NCBI RefSeq assembly: GCF_001686925.1
Contig: NZ_LVEN01000046.1
Location: 372,001-436,000 of the forward strand
Length of the DNA stretch: 64,000 nt
Direction: 5' to 3'
From: Flavobacterium piscis
GTDB taxonomy: Bacteria > Bacteroidota > Bacteroidia > Flavobacteriales > Flavobacteriaceae
The notes under the pieces were generated by a model. That model searched no databases. It worked only from the letters and a program-made list of their open reading frames with translations, and was not told where the DNA came from. Each line of letters opens with the position of its first letter. Within the stretch, counting starts at the first letter, position 1. A program made the position numbers and the translations under genes. Shown here in pieces: positions 18,084 to 26,968 of this stretch.

Positions 18084-20003
18084 TTATTTCTTCTTAATTG
18101 GCTTTAATACAATACTTGCTTTACTAAAATCTGCAGATGCATTATATACTTTTCTATATTCCTGATAAATCTCTTTTGGATAATTTATTGCTTTGTACTT
18201 TTCATCAATTGTGATGATCACCTGATTTCCATCTACTTTTACAGTCGATTTAAACGAACAGTTTTTGCTTTCATCAAATTTCATTTCTTTGTCTATCACT
18301 AAATCATTGTAATGATCTACCTGATATCCTTTCGGGATGTTAAAGACAATACTATGATGGTATTCTTTTGTGTATTTTAAATCAATATCTGTTTTTCTGG
18401 TATTTTCCTGATAAAGATTCGCCTGTTTTCCAATCATCTTTCCTAGATTAACCAAAAGCAGATTTCCTGCTTTTTCAGTAAATGATTCTACCGATTCCAG
18501 TTTTGAATTAATAATAAACGGCGTATTTGTATAATTATTTTTAAATTCTAAATTTTCGGCTTTTTGCTCTAAAACCTTTACATCGATATCATCAAGTAAC
18601 ACATCTTTTACAAAATCTGTAAGCTCCTTTTTTTCTTCGTTATTAGACAAATCATTATACGAATAACGAAGCATTTGACCTGTATAACCAGTACTTGACA
18701 TTTTTTTATCTATGGTTACTTTTGATAAATCGGGATTTAAACTTACAACTGATTCTGTTGCTATTTTAGTAAAATCTGATGAAACTACCAGCGGATACAC
18801 ATAACTTTCCTGTTTCTTTTGTACATTATATCCTTTTGCCTTTGTATCCTGGTATTCGTAACTTGGTTTTCCGTAAGCAAGATAAACCACATTTGGTGAG
18901 ATAAATTTATTTAAATCTCTAAAATAAAAATTAATATCGGTAAATTCATAAAACGTTACAATCTCGTCGTCAAGATCTCCAATAAAACGATCTTCAGTCG
19001 CAATGATTTCGTATGGAATTTTAAGAATGTCAAAAGCATATTTGTACAGAAAAATAAAATCTCTACTGGCTAATTTCGAATTTCCTTCGGTTATCTTAAT
19101 TTTAGTATTAATTGTTTCTCCTTCGGCATAAGGTTCAAAATGGGTTCTGATGTATTCGTCCAGAATGGTTAATTTTTCATCGTTAGATTTATCTTTTATA
19201 TCCAATTTCTGAACAAGCTTTTTAACATCGCCATTAGAAAAAGCATAAGGTTTGTTTCTAATGTAATTTTTAAAATACGTTTCCCATTTTTTATTACTCA
19301 TTTCGGCAGGAGATCCGGTAATTAAATACAATACCTTAACCAGATTTCTAAATTTCTTTGAACTTTTTTCGTTTACAAGCGGCTGGATATTATCTGCAGT
19401 AAAAAAAGTCTTGCCTTTTACTTTGTTATAATGAAATTCACCCGAAGTATATACTCTCGACATAGCCGATCCGGATTCTGTAAGTGTGAACTCAGCATGC
19501 AATACCGGCGCATCTTTTTGATAAATTTCAATTCCGTTTGATGTTGGATTTTCTTTTACAATAAAATAATACTCCAGAATATCGCCTTTTTCAACTCCTT
19601 CAAAAACAATCGATTTTACGTTTTTTAAATCCGAATTTACAATCTGGCTTTCAGATAAAACTCTTATGTCTCCGTTAGGTTTAATAACTCTTGCGTGAAA
19701 ATCTTTTGTATCACGAATTGTGGTATTATCGTCTGCAGTAACTTTATTGTATTTACTGATTTCTGAAGACTCATTTATTTTTACTGCAAAATGTTCCATT
19801 TTAAATTTTGCAAAACCATACAAATTGGGATTAATTCTGGTATGAACCCATCTTTTATCAAATAAAATTACAGCGGGTTCTTTTTTATATTCTTCAGGAA
19901 TGGCCTGAAATGCCGGAACTGCATCCCAGGAGTAACTTTTAATTTCTTGTGCGTTTGCTTTTATAAAAAAAGTAAATAGTAGGATTAGTAATGTTTTTTT
20001 CAT
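18084..20003 (-). CDS. DUF3857-type protein with degenerate transglutaminase domain
   Basis: A 639-residue exported protein: signal peptide at 1-19 (MKKTLLILLFTFFIKANAQ), N-terminal DUF3857-like beta domain to about 230, transglutaminase-like region around 260-400 and a C-terminal beta domain. The place of the catalytic cysteine motif (GDCKD in the upstream paralog) reads ASRDF at 312-316, and no NH-x-I/D-G-T pair follows. Transglutaminase/peptidase activity is therefore not expected. It is translationally coupled to the upstream paralog (TAATG overlap). It may act as a non-catalytic partner of the upstream protein; that is inference. Confidence 0.78.
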   Translation of the reverse strand: MKKTLLILLFTFFIKANAQEIKSYSWDAVPAFQAIPEEYKKEPAVILFDKRWVHTRINPNLYGFAKFKMEHFAVKINESSEISKYNKVTADDNTTIRDTKDFHARVIKPNGDIRVLSESQIVNSDLKNVKSIVFEGVEKGDILEYYFIVKENPTSNGIEIYQKDAPVLHAEFTLTESGSAMSRVYTSGEFHYNKVKGKTFFTADNIQPLVNEKSSKKFRNLVKVLYLITGSPAEMSNKKWETYFKNYIRNKPYAFSNGDVKKLVQKLDIKDKSNDEKLTILDEYIRTHFEPYAEGETINTKIKITEGNSKLASRDFIFLYKYAFDILKIPYEIIATEDRFIGDLDDEIVTFYEFTDINFYFRDLNKFISPNVVYLAYGKPSYEYQDTKAKGYNVQKKQESYVYPLVVSSDFTKIATESVVSLNPDLSKVTIDKKMSSTGYTGQMLRYSYNDLSNNEEKKELTDFVKDVLLDDIDVKVLEQKAENLEFKNNYTNTPFIINSKLESVESFTEKAGNLLLVNLGKMIGKQANLYQENTRKTDIDLKYTKEYHHSIVFNIPKGYQVDHYNDLVIDKEMKFDESKNCSFKSTVKVDGNQVIITIDEKYKAINYPKEIYQEYRKVYNASADFSKASIVLKPIKKK

Positions 20004-21871
20004 TATTTTTTTATTAAGATGATAGATTGGTTGTATTGGCTGTTTAATTCGGTTACTAATGCATTCCAGCTGTCGAAATCTTTGGTTTCGATAACTAATT
20101 TTTTAAGTGCAATTTTTTGAGATACGATCAGGCTTTTTTTATCTTTTTTATACGATATATCATAACTTAAAACCTCATTTTCTTTCTTACTGTTTTCCGG
20201 AATAAAATCAAGCTGATAATTTTCGGGGATTTCATAAACATAAGTAAACTCATTTGTAAATACATTGTCATTTTCAATAGAAAGTTTTCGTTCTTTAGTA
20301 TCAATGATATATTCTTTAAAAGGCGCTAACAAAATAGGCTTTACAATTATCTTGTCCCCTATTTTTTTTGTCCAGGATTCCAGTTTAAAATTGTACAATA
20401 GTTCCGCATCTTTGTTGTCATACTCATTCTTTTTAACTTCGGTGCTTTCTATTTCGAGTTTTTGATTGTATCGGGTCAGACCACTTTTTAAGATTTCGTC
20501 CTGCTTTTGTTTATTAGAAGCTAAAACATTTAAAAAGTCACTTTTTTCATAACCGGAAAGCAATAATTTTGCTGCGCCCTGAACTCCATCATCATTGATT
20601 TTCAACTTCATATCCACTTTTAGATGATTTTCTTTTTTGTCTACAACAGGAACTTTTTCAATAACAAATTCAGTTTCAGATATTCCTATAAGTCCTTCTT
20701 TGCCCTGAATCATGGCAGACGGAAATGTAAACGGACAAAAAGAATCGGTCCCGTCAACAAAATAGCGCTGTTTATCGATTTTTACAGACGCGATCATGTG
20801 ATTGCTTACCAAAGGCGTTGGAACATCTGTAAAACTATACGGTTTATCTCTTGTACCAATCCAGACTAGATTTGACTCTAATCCCGCAGTTTTAAACATT
20901 TCATTTAATAAGTTCGAAATGTCTTTACAATCCCCGTATTTTTTATCAAAAACAGATGCCGCATCACGCGGAATAAAACCTCCCATTTCGTACTCAAAAG
21001 CCACATAGTGAATGTTTTCCTGAACCCAATTGTAAATTGCTTTTGCTTTGTCTTTAGGATTCGTTTTGTCTTTTATTAATTCTGCGGTTTTAGTTTTAAG
21101 AGCTGTTTGGTCTAATTTGTTGATATCTTTTAACAACGAATAATACCATTTGTACAAATGCTCAACATCCGGAAAAAGAGCTTCTTTCTTGTTATCTTTA
21201 GTATAATTTTTGATGTAATACACAATATGAGGCAGGAAATAAGTAAAATTTGGCGCTCTGTTTTCCTCTTCAAAAGCGGGCATATCTGCCACTTTCCAGG
21301 TATAAACATCCAGGTTTCCTTCTTTCGTTTTTTCGAAAACAATTTTATCCTGATGATCGCCAAAAAGTTTATAACCAATTTCGATAGATGGATCTGATTT
21401 TATCTGAAATTGTGAAGCAACGGTCTGCAATTCATGCTGAAAAGCAAAAAAAGATAATAATCTTGGTTCGTTTTGCTTTACTTTATACGAGAATTCAACT
21501 TTCGATTTATCTTCAACATTATTAAAACCAAAGTGTTTGTATTTATTATCGCTATAAAAAATATCCCTTTGTTTCAACTCATTTGTACTAATATCGTACT
21601 GCGAAAGTTTACTTTTTTTATTGGTTTTCGCATTTATTGCAACACCTTTTATACTCGAAATTTCACTAAAATTATCGTACGGAATGTTTATAGAGTATTC
21701 ATTTACGTTTTTACTTTTCGCAATTTCTCTTTGTTCTTCGATAAAAGATTCGATTTCTAATTTGCTTTTATTCGATAAATAAACAATTTCATTCCGATAA
21801 AGTACTTTTGATTTTTCTTGCGCGCACAAAAAATGACACGCGAAAAATGCCAGATAAAATATTCTTTTCAT
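20003..21871 (-). CDS. DUF3857 / transglutaminase-like exported protein
   Basis: A 622-residue exported protein with a signal peptide (residues 1-17, ending FLCAQ), an N-terminal DUF3857 domain (to about 240) and a transglutaminase core with an intact triad: Cys315 in YGDCKD, His358 in SNHMI, Asp373 in VDGTD. A C-terminal beta domain follows. It is predicted periplasmic, and the substrate is unknown. DUF3857/transglutaminase proteins are common, unassigned proteins in Bacteroidota. It forms a two-gene operon with the degenerate paralog downstream, and no other gene follows in that transcript. Confidence 0.85.
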   Translation of the reverse strand: MKRIFYLAFFACHFLCAQEKSKVLYRNEIVYLSNKSKLEIESFIEEQREIAKSKNVNEYSINIPYDNFSEISSIKGVAINAKTNKKSKLSQYDISTNELKQRDIFYSDNKYKHFGFNNVEDKSKVEFSYKVKQNEPRLLSFFAFQHELQTVASQFQIKSDPSIEIGYKLFGDHQDKIVFEKTKEGNLDVYTWKVADMPAFEEENRAPNFTYFLPHIVYYIKNYTKDNKKEALFPDVEHLYKWYYSLLKDINKLDQTALKTKTAELIKDKTNPKDKAKAIYNWVQENIHYVAFEYEMGGFIPRDAASVFDKKYGDCKDISNLLNEMFKTAGLESNLVWIGTRDKPYSFTDVPTPLVSNHMIASVKIDKQRYFVDGTDSFCPFTFPSAMIQGKEGLIGISETEFVIEKVPVVDKKENHLKVDMKLKINDDGVQGAAKLLLSGYEKSDFLNVLASNKQKQDEILKSGLTRYNQKLEIESTEVKKNEYDNKDAELLYNFKLESWTKKIGDKIIVKPILLAPFKEYIIDTKERKLSIENDNVFTNEFTYVYEIPENYQLDFIPENSKKENEVLSYDISYKKDKKSLIVSQKIALKKLVIETKDFDSWNALVTELNSQYNQSIILIKK

Positions 21872-21967
21872 TAGGTTTTTGATATAATATATGGGGAGTT
21901 AAATTTTAACAAAAATAAACTTATTTGCGAAAATACAGCCATTTACTGCATTAGCTTCTTAAAATAA

Positions 21968-21975
21968 TATCTTTG
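21968..21975 (+). promoter_or_regulatory. TAnnTTTG -7 element upstream of DUF1294 gene
   Basis: TATCTTTG 20 bases before the start codon. No convincing TTG at the matching upstream distance, so only the -7 element is claimed. Confidence 0.35.
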
Positions 21976-21994
21976 CTTTTTATTTTTTAAGCCA

Positions 21995-22303
21995 ATGAAT
22001 ATTCTATTACTTTATTTTCTACTTATAAACAGTGCTGCTTTTATTTTTTCCGGATATGATAAGTATTTGGCTGTCAATCATAAAAGAAGAATTTCTGAAA
22101 ATACACTTTTTGCACTTGCAGCTTTTGGAGGTTCTATAGGTTTGCTATTGGCAATGATCATCTTTAGACATAAAACCAGTAAACCTTCTTTTATTTTAAA
22201 ATTTTCGGCTATTGTTATTATTCAGATCTTGACTGCTGCCCTTTTGTTTATCTACAATGTAGATGTCTTTAATATTGCTTTATTTTTGACTAATGATAGA
22301 TAA
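21995..22303 (+). CDS. DUF1294 family small membrane protein
   Basis: A 102-residue integral membrane protein with three hydrophobic helices (about 2-20, 40-62, 70-95). FSGYDKYLAVNHKRRISENT, followed by LFALAAFGGSIGLLLAMIIFRHKT-type residues, matches DUF1294: a YDK then RRIxE motif, glycine-rich second helix and H-K-T. Function is unknown. It is an isolated plus-strand gene between minus-strand units and is the usual full length for the family. Confidence 0.88.
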   Translation: MNILLLYFLLINSAAFIFSGYDKYLAVNHKRRISENTLFALAAFGGSIGLLLAMIIFRHKTSKPSFILKFSAIVIIQILTAALLFIYNVDVFNIALFLTNDR

Positions 22304-22353
22304 TTAACAATGTTAATAACCTTATAATTATCTGAATTTAAGATATTTGAATA

Positions 22354-22391
22354 CAAAAAAAGCCGGATGAATTTAAAAATCCGCCCGGCTT
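22354..22391 (-). terminator. Terminator of rpiB
   Basis: On the minus strand AAGCCGGGCGGATT pairs with CATCCGGCTT and is followed by a run of seven T. It sits between the convergent DUF1294 gene and rpiB. Confidence 0.8.
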
Positions 22392-22430
22392 GATATTTAT
22401 ATTAGTGCGAAGCACTCAATTTTTTGACTT

Positions 22431-22862
22431 TTATTGACAAGCGATTTTATTCACTCTGTTTTGGTGTCTTCCACCCTCAAAAGCAGTTGCCAGGAACGTT
22501 TCAACAATTTCTACCGCTTGCGGGATCGATGTAAAACGTGCCGGAATACTCACAATATTAGCATCGTTATGTAAACGCGTTAAATAAGCAATTTCTTTGG
22601 TCCAGCATAAACCGGCTCTTACTTTAGGATGTTTATTAACAGTCATTGCAATTCCGTTTCCGCTTCCGCAGATCACGATTCCAAAATCAGCTTTACCTTC
22701 AGATACATCATTGGCAACCGGGTGTCCAAAATCAGGATAATCAACAGAATCTTCAGAATCTGTACCATAATTGGTTACTTCATATCCTTTTGCTTTAAGC
22801 ATTGCAACGATTGCTTTTTTATAATCTGGTCCTGCGTGGTCGTTTCCTATCGAAATTTTCAT
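22431..22862 (-). CDS. rpiB: Ribose-5-phosphate isomerase B
   Basis: A 143-residue cytoplasmic enzyme that interconverts ribose 5-phosphate and ribulose 5-phosphate in the pentose phosphate pathway. It has the RpiB/LacA fold: ISIGNDHAGPDYK at residues 3-15 (substrate loop with Asp8 and His9), the GIVICGSGNGIAMTVNKHP catalytic segment with Cys65, and AGLCWTKEIAYLTRLHNDAN. Length is typical. It is monocistronic with its own terminator, and an inverted repeat lies just upstream. Confidence 0.96.
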   Translation of the reverse strand: MKISIGNDHAGPDYKKAIVAMLKAKGYEVTNYGTDSEDSVDYPDFGHPVANDVSEGKADFGIVICGSGNGIAMTVNKHPKVRAGLCWTKEIAYLTRLHNDANIVSIPARFTSIPQAVEIVETFLATAFEGGRHQNRVNKIACQ

Positions 22863-22897
22863 TTAAATACTATTAAGTTGTGTTTTGCAAATTTACT

Positions 22898-22920
22898 TAA
22901 AGTATATGATATATACTTTA
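22898..22920. promoter_or_regulatory. Inverted repeat in rpiB promoter region
   Basis: TAAAGTATAT - GAT - ATATACTTTA, ten-base perfect arms, 35 bases upstream of rpiB. A CAAATTTA at 22888-22895 reads as TAAATTTG on the minus strand, a TAnnTTTG -7 element next to it. It may be an operator, but no regulator is identifiable. Confidence 0.4.
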
Positions 22921-23094
22921 CTATAGATTTGTTTATTTTTTACTTAAAATTAAAAATAATGAGAATTGATAATTTACAATGTATAAATCTTTTTTTACCA
23001 TTTATATATAAGTTTTTTACTATTTTTAAAAAATATAATATTTTGATTTTCAAAAACATATAATAAGTGTAACCCTATTTTAAAAACATTAAAA

Positions 23095-23697
23095 ATGAAA
23101 TATATCATCTTTATTCTATTTAGTTTAAATTGTTTTTCACAAGAGAATTCTAAACCGCAGTTTCTATTTGATGAAAATGATCAATCAATAACGCAAGACC
23201 AATTCAATAATAAATTAAAGGATAAAAAATTAGAAATAATTACTTATCAGGTTGATACTGCTTATATAGGAAGATTTTTAAGAAAAGATGATTTTGGTGT
23301 TTTATCGCCATCTGAAAAAGTAAAAATTCAAATAGAGCTGGAAAAACTAACGGGTAAAAAAATTGATACTTCAAAAACTATAATAATTAATTTTTTTTAC
23401 AAAGATAATCCGGAACCAAACGGAAGTTGTATTGACTATTATGTTAATGATAAAGCCTACAAAAAATTCTTAGATAAAAATAATACTATAAATCAGTTTT
23501 TTATCACCCAGAAAGATTATAAATATAAAGACAAGCAGGTTTACCAAGATACAAATGATTTAATAAGAAAGACTCTTTTTAAATATCACTTTGATTGTGG
23601 AAATTACATTATTATAAAAACTAATGGAAAATTTTATCGAAAACTAGGAGAGTATAAACAAAATGAGATTCCTCAAAATTTAAATAGAATCGAATAA
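23095..23697 (+). CDS. Hypothetical secreted protein
   Basis: A 200-residue protein with a short signal peptide (MKYIIFILFSLNCFSQ, cleavage near residue 16). The mature part is charged and mixed alpha/beta. It has CIDYY and FHCGN-like cysteines near 118 and 172 that could form a disulfide, and a C-terminal ILKTNGKFYRKLGEYKQNE-like strand pair. I recognise no family. It is AT-rich, flanked upstream by rpiB divergently and downstream by the putative origin, so it is isolated. Confidence 0.65.
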   Translation: MKYIIFILFSLNCFSQENSKPQFLFDENDQSITQDQFNNKLKDKKLEIITYQVDTAYIGRFLRKDDFGVLSPSEKVKIQIELEKLTGKKIDTSKTIIINFFYKDNPEPNGSCIDYYVNDKAYKKFLDKNNTINQFFITQKDYKYKDKQVYQDTNDLIRKTLFKYHFDCGNYIIIKTNGKFYRKLGEYKQNEIPQNLNRIE

Positions 23698-23700
23698 AAA

Positions 23701-24300
23701 ACAAACTCAATCAGAACTTCCATAATATCAGAAACTTAACACTTATCAACATTATTAACAACTATGTAAGTACCTCATAATCAATAAATAATATTCATGT
23801 ATTTTGTTAAAATTTTATATTGTTAATACCAAAACGTAATTCGTTGATATTCAGTTAACTTTAAATTAACATTATTTGTTAATAAGTTCGGATAGAAAAT
23901 TAGAAGTTTTTTTTGGTTGTGTCGAAAAAAAACCTAATCCAAAACCGGGATGAAATAACCTAATAAAGTTTGATGAATTTTTAGAAAAGTTATCAATATC
24001 AAAAATGCCATTTTCAACAAATATCAACATGTGAACTTATCTACAAAATGAATCGATTTTAGGTTGTCAACCATTGTTAATTAAAATACAAAAAGTCTTA
24101 TAAATGAATCCTTTAACGAAATATAAGTATGTTGATAACTCAAGATAACTAAGAGAAACTTCATTTCAATGCTTTTAAAAATAAATTTATAGCACATATT
24201 AACAAGCTATAATAACAAACAAAAATTAATTTAATTTAAATTTTTCTTTTTGTTGTATTTAATATATGTTGACAACTTTGAAAATTTTAAAAGAAAAAAA
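23701..24300. other. Candidate replication origin (DnaA-box-like cluster, AT-rich)
   Basis: A stretch of 630 bases with no gene. DnaA-box-like nonamers (consensus TTATCCACA): TTATCAACA 23743-23751, TTATTAACA 23752-23760 (tandem), TGTTAATAA 23877-23885 (reverse), TTATCAATA 23990-23998, TTTTCAACA 24011-24019, ATATCAACA 24021-24029, TTATCTACA 24037-24045, TGTTGATAA 24130-24138 (reverse), TGTTGACAA 24267-24275 (reverse). None is the exact consensus; several differ by one base. Long AT-rich stretches could serve as unwinding element. Most genes to the left run minus and most to the right run plus. dnaA is not in the window. Origin identity is inference. Confidence 0.55.
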
Positions 24301-24327
24301 ATCTTGAAATTGAAAAATTAGATGAGT

Positions 24328-24561
24328 TTAAACAATTTTAAGTGGGTTATTAAGATTGTCAAGAATTTGCTGAACTTCGTCGAAATCGTTGGGATGAACT
24401 TTCAGTTTGATTCCGCCCAACGCTGTGGTGTACATTGGGACGACAGATAAGGTTATTTCGTTCTCAAAGTAATACGGAATCTGTTCTTGCTCTAATAAGT
24501 GCTTTAGAACGATTGTTTCGTGCTGATAATTGAAAACGGCAATAGTTTTAAAGCTTTCCAT
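24328..24561 (-). CDS. DUF2007-type putative signal-transducing protein
   Basis: A 77-residue soluble protein of one small alpha/beta domain. KTIAVFNYQHETIVLKHLLE at residues 5-24 and QIPYYFENE with a later IKLKVHPNDFDEVQQIL segment match the DUF2007 pattern, a ferredoxin-like fold also described as putative prokaryotic signal-transducing protein. Function is unknown. It lies at the edge of the candidate origin, divergent from rnr. Confidence 0.75.
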   Translation of the reverse strand: MESFKTIAVFNYQHETIVLKHLLEQEQIPYYFENEITLSVVPMYTTALGGIKLKVHPNDFDEVQQILDNLNNPLKIV

Positions 24562-24763
24562 AAAGGGTCTTTTTGTAAATATACGAAATGAGCTTTACTA
24601 AAAATTTGTCGTTCGCAAATAATTTTGAAAATTCGAATTACAAAATGACCTCTAAAAATCAGTATAAAATCTCCTCTTTGAAAGTTATATTTTTAATAAT
24701 TTATTTGTTAAAATCTATAATCTGATATCTTATTTGTAATTTTAACTTTTTAAGAAAAGATAT

Positions 24764-26944
24764 ATGAGTAAGAAAATTAGAAAGCCGATAAAAAATGAGA
24801 AAGATTTCTCTAGTAAAATAATAAAAATTTTATCGCAAAGTCCTAATAAAGCATTTAATTACAAACAGATAGGAGCAAAGCTCGAACTTGATGATACAAA
24901 AAGCAGAAACCAGATTATAAAAGATTTAAAAATTCTGGCTGCTTCAAAAAAAATTATAGAATCTGAACCTGGTAAATATTTAGTAAAAGCAGAGAGTCAG
25001 GATTATTACGAAGGAACAATAGACATGACCAGTAGAAAAACGGCTTATTTTGTTTGTCCGGATTTTAGTGAAGATGTGTTTATCCCAACCAATAATCTGA
25101 ATCGTGCTTTAGACAAAGACAAAGTAAAAGTTTATGTTTATAACCGAAGAAAAGGGAAAAGACCTGAAGGCGAAGTAATTGAAGTTGTAGAAAGAAATAA
25201 AACAGAGTTTGTTGGAGTTATTGATATTCAGGCCAATTTTGCCTTTGTATCTACTGCAAATCCTAAAATGTATACCGATATTTTTATTCCAAAAGATAAA
25301 ATTGGAGAAGCAGAAAACGGTGATGTTGTTTTGGTTACAATTGAAGACTGGCCAAAAAGAGCAGATAGTCCGTTTGGATCTGTGATTAGAGTTTTAGGAA
25401 AACCAGGAGAACACAATACTGAGATTCACGCTATTTTGGCTGAATATGGTTTACCATCAGATTTTCCGGTAGAAGTAGAGGTTTATGCACAAAAAATAGA
25501 TACATCCATTCAGGAATCTGAAATTGCAAAACGTCGTGATATGCGTGATACGCTAACGTTTACGATTGACCCGAAAGATGCAAAAGATTTTGATGATGCC
25601 TTGTCTTTCAAAAAGTTAGAAAATGGTAATTACGAAATTGGTATTCATATTGCCGATGTTTCGTATTATCTTGAAGAAGGAACAATCCTGGATGATGAAG
25701 CGTATCAACGTGCAACTTCGGTTTATTTGGTAGATAGAGTAGTACCAATGCTTCCGGAAGTTTTATCTAATTTTGCGTGTTCTTTGAGACCGAATGAAGA
25801 GAAATATACATTCTCAGCAATATTCGAAGTTTCTCCAACTGCACAAGTTATCAACCAATGGTTTGGAAGAACTGTAATTTATTCAGATCAGCGTTTTGCT
25901 TACGAAGAAGCACAATATATCATTGAAACAAAAGACAATACAATTCCTGTTGATATTTCGATCACGGGAGAATCTTATGTTGTTTCTGATGAAATTACCG
26001 AAGCTACTTTAAAATTAGATGAATTAGCTAAGATTCTAAGAAAGAAAAGAATGGCAAATGGTGCAATTTCTTTTGATAAAGTCGAAGTAAAATTCAACTT
26101 AGATGAGCAAGGAGAACCAGAAGGAGTATACTTCAAAGTTTCAAAAGATGCCAATCATCTGATTGAAGAATTTATGCTTTTAGCCAACAGAAAAGTGGCG
26201 GAATACATTGGTAAACAGAAGAAAACATTTATTTACAGAATTCACGATGAACCAAATGAAGATAAATTGATTGCGATGCAAACCGTAATTGCTAAATTTG
26301 GTTATAAAATAGATTTCCGTAACAAAGGCGATATTTCGAAGTCTTTGAATGCATTGATGGAAGAAGTAAACGGTAAAAAAGAGCAAAATTTAATTGATAC
26401 TCTTGCGATTAGAAGTATGAGTAAAGCCAAATATTCGACAGAAAATATTGGTCATTACGGTTTAGCTTTTGATTATTACAGTCATTTTACTTCGCCAATT
26501 CGTCGTTATCCTGACGTTATGGTACATCGTTTGCTGCAATTTTATCTGGATGCAGGTAAATCTGTAGACGAAGAAGTTTATGAAACAAAATGCCAGCATT
26601 GTTCAAACATGGAAAGTTTAGCAACAAATGCTGAACGTGACAGTATCAAATACATGCAGGTTAAATACATGCAAGATCACCAGGACGAAGAATTCCTTGG
26701 AGTTATTTCAGGAGTTACAGAATGGGGAATTTATGTTGAAATTGTTTCGAACAAGTGCGAAGGAATGGTAAGAATCAGAGAGATAAAAGATGATTATTAT
26801 ACTTTTGATGAAAAGCAATATGCTTTAGTAGGAGCGACTTCAAACAGTATTTTACAACTTGGAGATGAAATTTACGTTAAAGTAAAAAATGCAGATTTAG
26901 TGAAAAAACAACTGGATTTTCATTTTTTGAGAAGAGCAGAATAG
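24764..26944 (+). CDS. rnr: Ribonuclease R (3'-5' exoribonuclease)
   Basis: A 726-residue processive exoribonuclease that degrades structured RNA. Order of domains: N-terminal helix-turn-helix-like region (to about 80), cold-shock domains around 82-230, RNB catalytic domain with TIDPKDAKDFDDALSF at about 266-281 (metal-binding Asp residues), HYGLAFDYYSHFTSPIRRYPD, and C-terminal S1 domain from about 640. Length is normal for RNase R. It is the first gene of a plus-strand run with the DUF2807 protein (24-base gap) and LysE-type exporter. Confidence 0.96.
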   Translation: MSKKIRKPIKNEKDFSSKIIKILSQSPNKAFNYKQIGAKLELDDTKSRNQIIKDLKILAASKKIIESEPGKYLVKAESQDYYEGTIDMTSRKTAYFVCPDFSEDVFIPTNNLNRALDKDKVKVYVYNRRKGKRPEGEVIEVVERNKTEFVGVIDIQANFAFVSTANPKMYTDIFIPKDKIGEAENGDVVLVTIEDWPKRADSPFGSVIRVLGKPGEHNTEIHAILAEYGLPSDFPVEVEVYAQKIDTSIQESEIAKRRDMRDTLTFTIDPKDAKDFDDALSFKKLENGNYEIGIHIADVSYYLEEGTILDDEAYQRATSVYLVDRVVPMLPEVLSNFACSLRPNEEKYTFSAIFEVSPTAQVINQWFGRTVIYSDQRFAYEEAQYIIETKDNTIPVDISITGESYVVSDEITEATLKLDELAKILRKKRMANGAISFDKVEVKFNLDEQGEPEGVYFKVSKDANHLIEEFMLLANRKVAEYIGKQKKTFIYRIHDEPNEDKLIAMQTVIAKFGYKIDFRNKGDISKSLNALMEEVNGKKEQNLIDTLAIRSMSKAKYSTENIGHYGLAFDYYSHFTSPIRRYPDVMVHRLLQFYLDAGKSVDEEVYETKCQHCSNMESLATNAERDSIKYMQVKYMQDHQDEEFLGVISGVTEWGIYVEIVSNKCEGMVRIREIKDDYYTFDEKQYALVGATSNSILQLGDEIYVKVKNADLVKKQLDFHFLRRAE

Positions 26945-26968
26945 AGGTTTAATTATAAAAATAAAAGT

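Noticed and set aside
23821..23840. Further TGTTAATAC-like words as DnaA boxes
   Set aside because: Two or more mismatches; AT-rich sequence gives such matches by chance, so they are not counted.
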